Shown in pieces: positions 1 through 8,829 of a DNA stretch of 64,000 nucleotides. The position numbers and the translations under genes are program-made. Each line of letters opens with the position of its first letter. The stretch's first letter is position 1. The notes under the pieces were generated by a model. That model was given only the letters and a program-made list of their open reading frames with translations. It had not been told where the DNA came from and did no database searches. This DNA is from Pedobacter sp. PACM 27299 (GTDB lineage: Bacteria > Bacteroidota > Bacteroidia > Sphingobacteriales > Sphingobacteriaceae): assembly GCF_001412655.1 (NCBI RefSeq), contig NZ_CP012996.1, positions 806,001 to 870,000 on the forward strand, written 5' to 3'.

Positions 1-640
1 TAGATAAACTTGACGCATCTTTCAGGATACTCATGTTCGCAATATCTGCAGGGTTTAAAAAGCTGATGTCATCATACCAAACACCATCTACTACGTAAAG
101 CACACCTGTGTTACCATAGATGGTACCGGTACCACGAATCGTGATGAGTGGCGAAGCACCTGGAGCACCATTATTGGTGATAGAAACACCTGCAACTTTA
201 CCCTGTAAAGCACTTACCGGGTTTACAGAAGCTTGCTTGGAAATTTCTTCTCCTTTTACGCTGGCTACAGAGCCTGTCACATCGATTTTTCTTTGTGTAC
301 CGTAACCCACTACCACCACTTGTTCCAGTTCCTGTGAGGAAGAAGCCATTGCTATATTAATGGTTGTTCTATTGTTTACCGGTACCTCCTGTGTGACATA
401 ACCGATATAAGTAAATACTAATGTAGCAGTCGCCGGCGCAGTGATGGAATAGTTTCCATTGGCGTCTGTTTGTGTTCCTGTTGTTGTTCCTTTTACCTGT
501 ATACTTACAGCTGGAATACTGATTTTATCACCGCCATCTGTTACCTTTCCTTTTACAGTAATCTGCTGTGCAAAGGCAGAATAATTAAAAAGAAAACAGA
601 GAAATGCTAAAACAGAAAATTTTGTAAAGATTCTTTTCAT
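1..640 (-). CDS. SusC/RagA-type TonB-linked outer-membrane receptor, N-terminal part (cut by window edge)
   Basis: Only the first 213 or so codons are present; the gene continues off the left edge. Reading leftward from the ATG at 640, the product has a signal peptide ending in SAFAQ, then a carboxypeptidase-regulatory-like beta domain (roughly residues 25-100, with the GTTTGTQTDANGNY pattern and FTYIGY). After that comes the VVVGYGTQ stretch typical of SusC family proteins and the beginning of the plug domain (ALQGKVAGV, PLITIRGTG, VLYVVDGV). Family knowledge: such receptors import glycans or other large ligands across the outer membrane with TonB energy and a SusD lipoprotein partner, which would lie beyond the edge. 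The upstream neighbour on the same strand is a sensor-regulator (890-3793), a plausible controller. The substrate cannot be inferred. Confidence 0.93.
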   Translation of the reverse strand, partial: MKRIFTKFSVLAFLCFLFNYSAFAQQITVKGKVTDGGDKISIPAVSIQVKGTTTGTQTDANGNYSITAPATATLVFTYIGYVTQEVPVNNRTTINIAMASSSQELEQVVVVGYGTQRKIDVTGSVASVKGEEISKQASVNPVSALQGKVAGVSITNNGAPGASPLITIRGTGTIYGNTGVLYVVDGVWYDDISFLNPADIANMSILKDASSLS

Positions 641-889
641 GCTCGTTTAGGTTATGTTTTATTTGATGGTTAAATCTCTATTACTATTCGGGTTATTGCA
701 AAATTTTGACCTATACATGAATACGTCAGCACTGGTGTGTAGTGCATAATGGCGATTTTCTAAGGTGGTTTTTAGTCTAAATACCCTATTTATGACGTTT
801 AAATACCATAAACAGGTGTTTCAGTTCCATCTAAAAAAATGAAGGTTTGTGGGGTTAAAAGAGTGGCTTTGTGTAGTAATGATGTAGTG

Positions 890-3793
890 TTATAGCTCCA
901 TTAAGAACTCTACAAGGTTCTTATCATGGGGTATTTCAAGCTTTTTACGTAGCCTGTATCTCCGGATTTCTACTCCTCTCAGAGAAATGTTAAGTAAAGA
1001 TGCCATTTCTTTACTGCTCATATTCATATGTAAATAGGCACATAACTTCAGGTCATTTGGTACGAGATCCGGATGATTACCCTTTAGTTTTTTGAAAAAA
1101 TTCTCATGCGCTTCATTGAAACTTCCCTCAAATAAATGCCAGTCGCGTTCGTCATTCATCCCTTCATCAATTACTTTTTGGATCTTCCTCGACTGATCTT
1201 CCGAAAGTGGTTTGCCCTGGCCATCTTTTAGTTTAGCAATCTCCTGACTGAGCTTTTGCAGTAGCTCATTTTTATAGACCAGGCTCATGGCCGAATTTGC
1301 TAATTCCCTATTTTTACCTGCCAGTTCTATCTGCAATTTTTCAGTTTGCAGTTTGATAATCTGGCGCTCATTGGCTTCTGCCTCTTTCTTTAAGAAAATC
1401 TCTTTTTCTGCCTGAATTTTCTTCTCAATTGCTTCCTGATCTCTCTTTAATTTGAGCTCATAAAGACGTTTTGCCGCAATGAACAAGGCAATGCCGCAAA
1501 GCCCATAAAATGCGATGGCCCAGTTGCTGGCATAGAAGGGTGGTAACACCTGGAATTCAAAGGTAGTTTCCTCAGGCAGCACCTGGTCATTGATTTGAGC
1601 ACGTACCCGGAAGGTATAGTTTCCCTGACTAAGGTTAGTGAAATCTTTCTGTGAAGCAGTGCTCCATTCCGACCATTGGTTGGAATAGCCCTCCAAAAAG
1701 TACTGAAACTTGATTTTAGCCTGTCGGTAATAAGGCAGGGCATAGGAAATGCGAATGTTATTTCTGGAATAAGGGATTTGCATTTTTGATGCTGCATTCC
1801 CAATCTCACTCAATACCTGATAAGTATCTGTGATGTCTTCTATCTTCCTGATCAGTACTGCGGGTAAATTTTGTTTATTCAGGTTTGCAGAGTTGTTGTT
1901 CCCGTTGTAGATCACGAAACCATCATCAACGCTAATCAGGTAGATGTTATCACTGATCTTGCTGATGTTCTCATAATATTGGACCATCCTGCCATCCAGG
2001 ATATTGAACCTGTTGGAGTCAATACTGAGCTTTCCGGATTCTGTGAGGTTCACCAAGGCCATTTTGCCCCGGTTAATGAACCAGTATTTTGCTTTGCCAG
2101 CATTAATAATTTTGTTGGCAGTAGCAAAGCCCTTTAATTCTTTATTAAGCTCGCTGTAGTTTTTAAAGCGGTTGCTGATGTCATCATAGATGTAAAAGCC
2201 TTTATCTGAAGAGAAAACCAGGTTGTTTTCGATCTTGAAAATATTGATATTATAGTCGTCTGGTAAACCATTTTTCTCATCATAAGTCCTGGTGGCGATT
2301 ACCCTGCTCAAGTCAGGGCTCAACGTTAGCTTATATAAACCTTTATAAGCATGACTCACCCAAATATCTCCTTTACTGTCTCGCTCTACATATCTGGATG
2401 GTGCATCAAAATTGGCTATCTTGTTGTGGTAGCGCCACAATCCCCTGGCATCTTTCTTGTAAATGACCAGGCCGTTATAGGTTCCCTGAATCAGACAATC
2501 CTGTCCATCATCGAGCTTCTTTATGGTCCAGCCCCCATTGGCACTGGATGTTTTCTCTAATTTATTACCGGTTACATTAAAAGTCCCATTGTTATGTCCG
2601 CAGATCAACTGACCATCAATGACCGTCAGCTCCCATACCTGTCCCTGAGAATGTGGAATCAGCTTGAAATCAAAAGAATTGAAGGTGTTTTGTGTACCGG
2701 ATTTCCAGGGACTATAGAACAAACCCTGATTGGTTCCCAGGTATATGGTATTGTTGTAAATCAGACTGGAATAAACGGTTCCAAACTGACCGGTTTTGTC
2801 AAAGTAAAAGTATAAGGGAGAGTTTAATTCTACACGGTCTATTCCATTATCGAGCCCTGCCCAGAGGTTCTGATCCTCATCGGCATAAAGACTCAGCACG
2901 GTATTGTTTTGCAGACCACTGGATTTGTTGATCTGCTGAACCACATTTCCCTGCTCATCAATAATGATTAATCCGTTTAAGATGGTACCATAAGCATAAT
3001 ACTTATTTAAAACCTTTACCCCATTATTGAGTTGAAAGGTTTTTAGAAAGTTATTGGCAGGTGTATTAAATGGGCTGAAAGTCTGGCCATCATATAAGAA
3101 TAGACCATCCTTGCTGGTCCCAATGAGCAGTTTGTCCTCCTGATAAGGTAAGATAGACAGTACGTCGGTTGAATTGGCAGGGGTACTGCCTTTTAATGGA
3201 ATTAGCTGATCGCCTTTCAATTCAAATAAACCACTACTCAATACTTCCACAAAGAATCTTTTTCCCACCTGGTGGAGGAAAAGGAAAGGTTTGGAAGCAT
3301 TAATGGCTTTTATTTTATTGTTCTCATAAATGTAAATGGTAGAGAAGGACTGAAAGAATACCCTTTTCCCGTCGGAACAGATTTTCCAGATTTCGTCTTT
3401 TACCGGATTGGTCTTAGGAACTAGTTTCGTTAAAGAGGTATAGGTTAATTTATCATCTTTATAGGACCAATAACCTAATTCTCCAAAACCACCTGTGTAG
3501 ATGATTCCAGAAGGATCAGCAAGTACAGACCGTACGATTTGTCGGTTGGGTAATTTGTACTGCTGCCAGTATTTGCCGTCGTAAGTCAGTAAACCCTGTG
3601 CATTTCCAAAATAAAGGATGCCATTTTTACCTTTACTAATCGACCAGTTTTGATTGCCGGATAGGTAAAGTGACTTTGGATAATTCTGGACATACGGCAC
3701 CCCGATACTTTTAATATCGTCTGCTTTAGCAGCAAGGGAAATGAGTGCAAATAAAATATATAATATAAGGTATTTCCCTTGATTGTTCTTCAT
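890..3793 (-). CDS. One-component sensor-regulator: two-component-type propeller, Y_Y_Y, membrane helix, coiled coil, LuxR-type HTH
   Basis: The 967-residue product begins with a signal peptide (ILYILFALISLAAKA). About 640 residues of repeated propeller blades follow (for example NGILYFGNAQGLLTYDGKYW, EDQNLWAGLDNGIDR, KGDIWVSHAYKGLYKL). Then come a Y_Y_Y Ig-like domain (about 690-745, FQYFLEGYSNQWSEW and NYTFRVRA), one membrane helix (about 755-775), a charged coiled coil (about 780-870) and a C-terminal LuxR-like helix-turn-helix (SSKEMASLLNISLRGVEIRRYRLRKKL). There is no histidine kinase or receiver, so sensing outside and DNA binding inside are combined in one chain. Known relatives in Bacteroidota often sit beside SusC/SusD loci, as here, with the receptor gene 250 bp downstream in the same direction. 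That it regulates that receptor is inference. The ATG at 3793 opens directly into the signal peptide. Confidence 0.88.
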   Translation of the reverse strand: MKNNQGKYLILYILFALISLAAKADDIKSIGVPYVQNYPKSLYLSGNQNWSISKGKNGILYFGNAQGLLTYDGKYWQQYKLPNRQIVRSVLADPSGIIYTGGFGELGYWSYKDDKLTYTSLTKLVPKTNPVKDEIWKICSDGKRVFFQSFSTIYIYENNKIKAINASKPFLFLHQVGKRFFVEVLSSGLFELKGDQLIPLKGSTPANSTDVLSILPYQEDKLLIGTSKDGLFLYDGQTFSPFNTPANNFLKTFQLNNGVKVLNKYYAYGTILNGLIIIDEQGNVVQQINKSSGLQNNTVLSLYADEDQNLWAGLDNGIDRVELNSPLYFYFDKTGQFGTVYSSLIYNNTIYLGTNQGLFYSPWKSGTQNTFNSFDFKLIPHSQGQVWELTVIDGQLICGHNNGTFNVTGNKLEKTSSANGGWTIKKLDDGQDCLIQGTYNGLVIYKKDARGLWRYHNKIANFDAPSRYVERDSKGDIWVSHAYKGLYKLTLSPDLSRVIATRTYDEKNGLPDDYNINIFKIENNLVFSSDKGFYIYDDISNRFKNYSELNKELKGFATANKIINAGKAKYWFINRGKMALVNLTESGKLSIDSNRFNILDGRMVQYYENISKISDNIYLISVDDGFVIYNGNNNSANLNKQNLPAVLIRKIEDITDTYQVLSEIGNAASKMQIPYSRNNIRISYALPYYRQAKIKFQYFLEGYSNQWSEWSTASQKDFTNLSQGNYTFRVRAQINDQVLPEETTFEFQVLPPFYASNWAIAFYGLCGIALFIAAKRLYELKLKRDQEAIEKKIQAEKEIFLKKEAEANERQIIKLQTEKLQIELAGKNRELANSAMSLVYKNELLQKLSQEIAKLKDGQGKPLSEDQSRKIQKVIDEGMNDERDWHLFEGSFNEAHENFFKKLKGNHPDLVPNDLKLCAYLHMNMSSKEMASLLNISLRGVEIRRYRLRKKLEIPHDKNLVEFLMEL

Positions 3794-3808
3794 GAATGCT
3801 GATAACTC

Positions 3809-4747
3809 CTATTTAGAAGCGGTATTTACAAGCTGAGGTACTTTAACGTAATAACCAGTTCCGTCGTATTGACGTTTTCTTGGGTGTGTAGTACAAGCTA
3901 CAGAACAGCAGCCTTCTAATTCTTCTCCGCAGGCATCACATTGTGTAATGTGTTCATTACATTCTGGATTTGCACAGTTGATCATTTTTGGCGTCACTAC
4001 TCCGCAGGAGTAACAGGTAGATACGATACTCGGATTTACCGAATTCACGTCCACTGCAATCCTGTTATCGAAAACATAACATTTACCGTCAAAATCTTCT
4101 CCACCGGCTTCTTTTCCATATTTGATGATTCCACCATGTAATTGGTATACATCATTGAAACCATGGTGCAGTAGGAGTGCCGATGCTTTTTCGCATTTGA
4201 TACCGCCTGTGCAGTAGGTCAGGACTTTTTTGTCTTTGTATTTGGCCAGTTCATTGATTTGTTCCGGGAAATCCCTGAAGTTTTCGATGTCTAGTGTAAT
4301 GGCATTTTTGAATCTGCCTAAATTGTGTTCGTAGTTAGAACGCACATCCAGGATGATCACATCTTCTTCTTTAATCATCTTCTGAAATTCTACTGGCTCC
4401 AGGTGTTTTCCTGTACGCTGATTAGGATTGATGATGTTCGGATCTTTTAATCCTGAATGCACAATTTCGTCTTTATAACGGCAGTGCATTTTAATGAAGG
4501 AGGGCTCATCGACTTCGTCGATCTTAAACTCTGTTTTGGCAAAACGCTCATCCGCATGAATGGCTGCCATATAAGCTGCTACATTTTCTGTAGTTCCCGA
4601 AATAGTACCGTTCAGACCTTCATCAGCCACGATAATACGGCCAACAAGGTTTAAAGATTTACAAAAAGTAAGGTGAGTGGCAGCAAATTGTTCTGCGTTT
4701 GCTATAGGACTATAGCAATAATAAAGTATGGTCTGGAATTTTTTCAT
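3809..4747 (-). CDS. trhO: tRNA uridine(34) hydroxylase, rhodanese family
   Basis: A 312-residue cytoplasmic protein of the YceA/TrhO family, which makes 5-hydroxyuridine at the wobble position of certain tRNAs. The N-terminal acylphosphatase-like part contains ADEGLNGTISG. The central rhodanese domain (about 120-215) carries VIILDVRSNYEHNLGRFKNA and the active-site loop TYCTGGIKCEKAS with its catalytic cysteine. The C-terminus has a cysteine-rich segment (CYSCGVV, CANPECNEHITQCDACG, CCSVAC), as in bacterial TrhO. Length matches the family. It lies 16 bp upstream of the sensor-regulator on the same strand, possibly co-transcribed but functionally unrelated. A TAnnTTTG promoter element sits about 40 bp ahead of the ATG. 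Confidence 0.93.
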   Translation of the reverse strand: MKKFQTILYYCYSPIANAEQFAATHLTFCKSLNLVGRIIVADEGLNGTISGTTENVAAYMAAIHADERFAKTEFKIDEVDEPSFIKMHCRYKDEIVHSGLKDPNIINPNQRTGKHLEPVEFQKMIKEEDVIILDVRSNYEHNLGRFKNAITLDIENFRDFPEQINELAKYKDKKVLTYCTGGIKCEKASALLLHHGFNDVYQLHGGIIKYGKEAGGEDFDGKCYVFDNRIAVDVNSVNPSIVSTCYSCGVVTPKMINCANPECNEHITQCDACGEELEGCCSVACTTHPRKRQYDGTGYYVKVPQLVNTASK

Positions 4748-4787
4748 ATCGTCATTGATACTGTTGCATACAGCGTTTAATGTGGCA

Positions 4788-4795
4788 CAAAGTTA
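4788..4795 (-). promoter_or_regulatory. Promoter -7 element for trhO
   Basis: Reading leftward the bases are TAACTTTG, an exact match to the Bacteroidota -7 consensus TAnnTTTG, ending 40 bp ahead of the trhO start codon. No clear TTG is seen 19-20 bp upstream, so support is the -7 box alone. Confidence 0.45.
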
Positions 4796-4820
4796 AGAAA
4801 GATAAACGAGATTGAAAAAG

Positions 4821-5606
4821 CTAAATCGCAGGGGTTCTGCCCCCATCCACTCTGATACTGGTTCCGGTCACATAGGAAGCTGCAGGAGAAGCGAGGAAGG
4901 CGACCACATTGGCGATTTCTTCCGCTTGTCCGAACCTAGCCATTGGAATACTGGAAATCATACTTTTTTGAACGTTTTCCACGCTCGTTTCCTGACTTGC
5001 AGCCGTACTTTCAATTAAACTGCCCAGTCTGGCGGTATCTGTTAATCCTGGCAGGATATTGTTGACCGTGATTTGATAAATGCCAACTTCATTGGATAAA
5101 GTTTTAGCCCAGGAAGCAACTGCTGCACGGATGGTATTGGAAACGCCAAGGTTTGGCAATGGTGTTTTGATGGAAGTGGAAATGATATTGATGATCCTGC
5201 CGTAGCCTAATTTTTTCATTCCCGGAAGGACTGCTGCAGCCAGCAAATGATTGCCAACAAGGTGCTGCTGAAAAGCAGATTCAAAATCTTCAGGACTCGC
5301 TTTGGTAATTGGACCTGCTTTGGGACCTCCCGTATTGTTGATTAAAACCGCAACAGGGTGACTAGAGGTAATTTTATGAATGGCATCCGATAACTGCTGC
5401 TTTTGAGAAAAATCCGCAATAGCATAGCTGTGCTGCTGCTGTCCATTTTGCGAGAGTTCTGCAACAGCTGCTTTCAATCCATCTTCATTTCTGGCCATGA
5501 GGATACAATTGGCGCCTAAACCTGCTAAAACTTTTGCCGTCGCCAATCCAATGCCTTGAGTACTCCCGCAGATTAACGCGTATTTTCCTTTTAATGAAAT
5601 GTCCAT
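4821..5606 (-). CDS. SDR-family oxidoreductase with atypical active site
   Basis: A 261-residue short-chain dehydrogenase/reductase of FabG-like length. The Rossmann glycine motif is intact (GSTQGIG, residues 14-20), NNTGG (90-94) corresponds to the NNAG motif, and the C-terminus VTGTSIRVDGG is typical of the classical family. The catalytic segment is unusual. After the serine region IISTS (141-145) the chain reads NLGVSNTIRAAV, which places Ser156 and Arg160 where the classical Tyr-x-x-x-Lys should be. A recognised group of SDRs has this SNxxRA pattern, so it may not be a damaged copy. The substrate and even the catalytic activity are unknown; 3-oxoacyl-ACP reductase would be an unsafe name. 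It is monocistronic, between trhO and the divergently oriented peptidase gene. Confidence 0.85.
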   Translation of the reverse strand: MDISLKGKYALICGSTQGIGLATAKVLAGLGANCILMARNEDGLKAAVAELSQNGQQQHSYAIADFSQKQQLSDAIHKITSSHPVAVLINNTGGPKAGPITKASPEDFESAFQQHLVGNHLLAAAVLPGMKKLGYGRIINIISTSIKTPLPNLGVSNTIRAAVASWAKTLSNEVGIYQITVNNILPGLTDTARLGSLIESTAASQETSVENVQKSMISSIPMARFGQAEEIANVVAFLASPAASYVTGTSIRVDGGRTPAI

Positions 5607-5664
5607 GATGCTATTTTATTTTAAACTTATAGAAAATTTATGAGGTAACAATGTTTTTATCCTG

Positions 5665-5695
5665 TTGTTGGAGGATTGGAATATTGTTAAGTTTG
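5665..5695 (+). promoter_or_regulatory. Promoter candidate for the C1 peptidase gene
   Basis: TTG at 5665-5667 is followed after 20 bp by TAAGTTTG at 5688-5695. This matches the Bacteroidota promoter pattern and gives a leader of roughly 55 nt before the ATG at 5755. Confidence 0.5.
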
Positions 5696-5754
5696 CCTTC
5701 GTCATTATAAATCAGCGGGTGATTTGTGAGACGGAATAAATTTAAACACAAAAA

Positions 5755-6951
5755 ATGACCAAAATTTCTATGAAACCAGTGCTATTGGCGGCAGGCCTTT
5801 TATTTAGCGCAGGTAGTGGATTTGCTCAGGATAACCTGGTAAATGCACTAAGCAACAACCACAGTACAGATAGTAAAAATAGCTTTACTTTTACCCCGGT
5901 AATCAATGCAGAGGCGACTTTTGTAAAAAACCAACAGTCTTCAGGAACTTGCTGGAGCTACAGTACCAATTCATTCCTGGAATCAGAAATGATTCGTGCG
6001 GGTAAAAAACCAGTAGATCTTGCTGATATCTTTACTGCACGTAATGTGTATGTTGAAAAAGGAATCAACTATGTACGTATGCATGGAGCCTTAACTTTAG
6101 GAGATGGCGGTGCTTGTCATGATGTGATCAATATGTTTGCTTTATATGGTGCAATGCCGCAATCTGCTTATGACGGTAGAAACTACGGTACAGCGACTAA
6201 TAAATCTGACGATATGAACAAGCTGACTAAAGCTATTCTTGATAAAGCAGTAAATGCACCTTCAGGAAAGTTTGATCCAACCTGGAAAGCTAAATATATC
6301 TCAACGATCGATTCATGTTTAGGTGCTGTTCCAGAGAAATTCACGTTTGAAGGAAAAGAATATACACCTAAAACCTTTGCTAAAGAAGTAGTAGGTATTA
6401 ATCCAGCTGATTATGTAGAACTTTCTTCTTTCACTACTGCTCCTTACTACACTAAAGCGGTATTAATGGTACCGGACAACTGGTCTTACGATCAGGTTTA
6501 CAATGTACAGATGGACGACATTACTAAAGTGATCGACAATGCATTGAAAAAAGGATATACAGTTGCATGGGCTACAGACGTAAGTGAAAAAGGCTTTAGC
6601 TGGAAAAATGGTGTTGCTTTTGTTCCGGAAAAAGATTTCGAAGATATGTCTAAAGAAGAACGTGCTACGATGTTTAATGGTCCTAAACCAGAGAAAGAAA
6701 TCACAGTAGAGATGCGTCAGGCAGCTTTCGATAACTACCAGACTACGGATGATCATGGTATGCAGATTACTGGTATCGCTAAAGATCAAAATGGTAAAGA
6801 ATATTACATCGTGAAAAACTCATGGGGTGTAACGAACGATTATAAAGGGTACTTATACGTGAGCAAGAACTTTGTGAAATACAAAACCACTGCTTTCTTG
6901 TTAAACAAAAAAGGTCTTCCTTCAGATATTCGTAAGAAATTAAGTCTTTAA
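5755..6951 (+). CDS. Secreted C1-family cysteine peptidase (aminopeptidase C / bleomycin hydrolase type)
   Basis: A 398-residue papain-fold peptidase of the C1B group. Residues 1-24 form a signal peptide (LLAAGLLFSAGSGFAQ), so the mature enzyme is probably periplasmic or outer-membrane associated, unlike cytosolic PepC of Firmicutes. The catalytic Cys lies in NQQSSGTCWSYSTNSFLESE, the catalytic His in DDHGMQITGIAKD, and the catalytic Asn in YYIVKNSWG. Length and motif spacing agree with the family, which trims N-terminal residues from peptides. A second in-frame ATG at 5770 is possible, but the first gives the better signal peptide. The gene stands alone, with its own promoter candidate and a strong terminator directly after the stop. 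Confidence 0.92.
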   Translation: MTKISMKPVLLAAGLLFSAGSGFAQDNLVNALSNNHSTDSKNSFTFTPVINAEATFVKNQQSSGTCWSYSTNSFLESEMIRAGKKPVDLADIFTARNVYVEKGINYVRMHGALTLGDGGACHDVINMFALYGAMPQSAYDGRNYGTATNKSDDMNKLTKAILDKAVNAPSGKFDPTWKAKYISTIDSCLGAVPEKFTFEGKEYTPKTFAKEVVGINPADYVELSSFTTAPYYTKAVLMVPDNWSYDQVYNVQMDDITKVIDNALKKGYTVAWATDVSEKGFSWKNGVAFVPEKDFEDMSKEERATMFNGPKPEKEITVEMRQAAFDNYQTTDDHGMQITGIAKDQNGKEYYIVKNSWGVTNDYKGYLYVSKNFVKYKTTAFLLNKKGLPSDIRKKLSL

Positions 6952-6969
6952 TTCTATAAAGATGAATTG

Positions 6970-7005
6970 AAAGGCGGCTCCATAATCTGGACCGCCTTTT
7001 TTATT
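6970..7005 (+). terminator. Rho-independent terminator after the C1 peptidase gene
   Basis: An AAAGGCGG stem with a further paired TCC/GGA near the loop closes on CCGCCTTT and runs into a T-rich tail, 18 bp after the stop codon. Confidence 0.85.
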
Positions 7006-7057
7006 TTCTGAACATTTACTGAGGTTTGTTGTTGAATTTATATATAAAATGAGATTT

Positions 7058-8029
7058 ATGAAGGTGTTTATAACTAGGGTCATTCCTGAAGAAGGTCGGC
7101 AATTATTGGAAGAAGGAGGAATTGAAATCCAGGAGTGGAAGGAGAAAAGGGCATTGACCCGGGAGGAACTGATTGCCTATTGCAAGCAAAGTGATGCCTT
7201 GTTGAGTGTGAGTACAAAGCTGGATGCGGCGTTTCTGCAAGCTTGTTCCCATTTGAAAGTAATTGCTTTACACTCGGTAGGCTTTGATCACGTAGCTATA
7301 GATACTGCAACCTCTTTAAATATTCCCATAGGAAATACGCCGGGTGTATTGAGTGCTGCAACAGCAGATACCGCCTTTTTATTGATGCTGGCCACTTCCA
7401 GAAAGGCATTTTACCTGCATAAAACCATTGAAAGAGGAGAATGGGGATTTTTTGATCCTACGGCCAATCTTGGTATAGAACTCCGGGGAAAGACACTGGG
7501 TGTTTTTGGACTGGGGAAAATTGGTTTAGAGATGGCCAGGTGCTGTAAAGCTGCATTCGGTATGAAAATAATCTACCACAACAGATCCCGAAATGAATCC
7601 GCAGAACAGGAATTAGGTGCAGAGTGGGTATCGTTCGAAAACTTGCTGCAACAAAGCGATGTCATTACAGTACATACCGCCTTAACCGAGGAAACCGCTG
7701 GGAAATTTGACTGGGCTGCATTTAGCCTGATGAAGCCCTCCGCGATCTTTATCAATACCGCAAGAGGGGCGATCCATCAGGAAGAGGATTTACTAAAAGC
7801 GCTGGTAGAAAGAAAGATCTGGGGCGCAGGATTGGATGTTACGAACCCTGAACCCATGAGACCCGACCATCCGCTACTGCAAATGCCCAATGTTTCTGTA
7901 CTGCCGCATATTGGTTCCGCCACCGAAGAAACCCGTGCCGCCATGTCTGTCTTAGCAGCTAAAAATATTATTGCAGGTTTAAAAGGAGAACGAATTCCTT
8001 TTCCGGTAAATCCAGAAATCTATAAATGA
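7058..8029 (+). CDS. D-2-hydroxyacid dehydrogenase (glyoxylate/hydroxypyruvate reductase or glycerate dehydrogenase type)
   Basis: A 323-residue NAD(P)-dependent D-isomer 2-hydroxyacid dehydrogenase. Motifs in order: LKVIALHSVGFDHVAID in the substrate domain; the nucleotide-binding glycines in KTLGVFGLGKIGLEMA; the catalytic Arg in FINTARGAIHQ; the Glu in NPEPMRPDHPLL; and the catalytic His in LPHIGSATEETR. The family reduces glyoxylate, hydroxypyruvate or related 2-oxoacids; the exact substrate is not readable here. An upstream ATG at 7049 would add three residues (MRF), but the start MKVFITRV resembles other members better. The last 10 bp overlap the tail of the convergent XRE/S24 regulator. 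Confidence 0.88.
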   Translation: MKVFITRVIPEEGRQLLEEGGIEIQEWKEKRALTREELIAYCKQSDALLSVSTKLDAAFLQACSHLKVIALHSVGFDHVAIDTATSLNIPIGNTPGVLSAATADTAFLLMLATSRKAFYLHKTIERGEWGFFDPTANLGIELRGKTLGVFGLGKIGLEMARCCKAAFGMKIIYHNRSRNESAEQELGAEWVSFENLLQQSDVITVHTALTEETAGKFDWAAFSLMKPSAIFINTARGAIHQEEDLLKALVERKIWGAGLDVTNPEPMRPDHPLLQMPNVSVLPHIGSATEETRAAMSVLAAKNIIAGLKGERIPFPVNPEIYK

Positions 8030-8706
8030 TTTCTGGTCACCTTACCCTTGACCAGAAATATACGTTTGATGGCCTTCCGCTGAAGAACAGTATCTCCCAT
8101 ATAATCCGGATTTAAGGAACGCAGTATAATCTGCTCTGGATCCTGATGTTCAAAAAGCAGTTTCACTGTGGTGATGTTGTTGGAAATTTCATCCGTCACC
8201 ATCAGGTAGGCTTCTCCCCATTGAATGATCTCTCTGTTTTTAATCTCTTTGACGATAATGATTTCTCCATTGCTGAATTTAGGATACATACTGTCTCCGT
8301 AAACTGGGAGGTAAGCATCGCAGTCATTAAAAGGAAGGTAATTTACATAGTATTCCGGTGATTCCTGAAATACATTGAGTTCTCCTACGGTAATCTCCCC
8401 AAGGTTTACATTAAAATAAGGTACGCCCTCTTCTACCTGTGGTAGATGTTCATCCGAACCTGCCGACCTTAAAAACATCTCACCCATTCCTGTATTTAAA
8501 TACCTCGGATTGATTTTATGGTAATCAATGAGGTCTTTCGATAATCTTTTCCCGATATTTCTTCTTCCGCTTTCTATAGAAGAACAATTCCCAATGTGTT
8601 TGGTAATCGGATGATAGAATTGTATCAGGGTCATTTGTTTTGCATAACGGATTTCCCTGAGCCTGGCGCCAGCTTGGTCGCTCTCTGAATAAATGTTTTT
8701 CCTCAT
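8020..8706 (-). CDS. XRE-type HTH regulator with LexA/S24-like C-terminal domain
   Basis: Starting at the ATG at 8706 (an upstream non-ATG start would add seven residues), the product is 228 residues. Residues about 10-70 form an XRE helix-turn-helix (GARLREIRYAKQMTL, then IESGRRNIGKRLSKDL and INPRYLNTGMGEMF). The C-terminal half is an S24 peptidase-like fold with the nucleophile motif YGDSMYPKFSNGEII and a candidate lysine in ITTVKLLF. An Ala-Gly pair lies ahead of the S24 domain but further from the serine than in LexA or phage CI, so self-cleavage is uncertain. Such proteins repress stress or prophage genes; no other phage genes are visible. It is divergent from the unrecognised 8830-9564 gene, and a palindrome lies between them. 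Confidence 0.85.
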   Translation of the reverse strand: MRKNIYSESDQAGARLREIRYAKQMTLIQFYHPITKHIGNCSSIESGRRNIGKRLSKDLIDYHKINPRYLNTGMGEMFLRSAGSDEHLPQVEEGVPYFNVNLGEITVGELNVFQESPEYYVNYLPFNDCDAYLPVYGDSMYPKFSNGEIIIVKEIKNREIIQWGEAYLMVTDEISNNITTVKLLFEHQDPEQIILRSLNPDYMGDTVLQRKAIKRIFLVKGKVTRNHL

Positions 8707-8736
8707 AGCTTTAATTTTTATACACATTAATTTTTG

Positions 8737-8756
8737 TTACGATTAATTATACGTAA
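8737..8756. promoter_or_regulatory. Palindromic operator candidate between divergent regulator and unknown gene
   Basis: TTACG at 8737-8741 is mirrored by CGTAA at 8752-8756 around a 10-bp A/T-rich centre. It lies 30 bp upstream of the regulator start (8706) and 73 bp upstream of the divergent gene (8830). That is the usual position for an autoregulatory operator of an XRE/S24 repressor. The assignment is inferred from position and symmetry only. Confidence 0.4.
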
Positions 8757-8829
8757 GATTGTGTTAATTATTTAGCTAATATAATATTTTAAAGTTTACA
8801 ATTTGCACTATAAATTAATTAAATGTATT

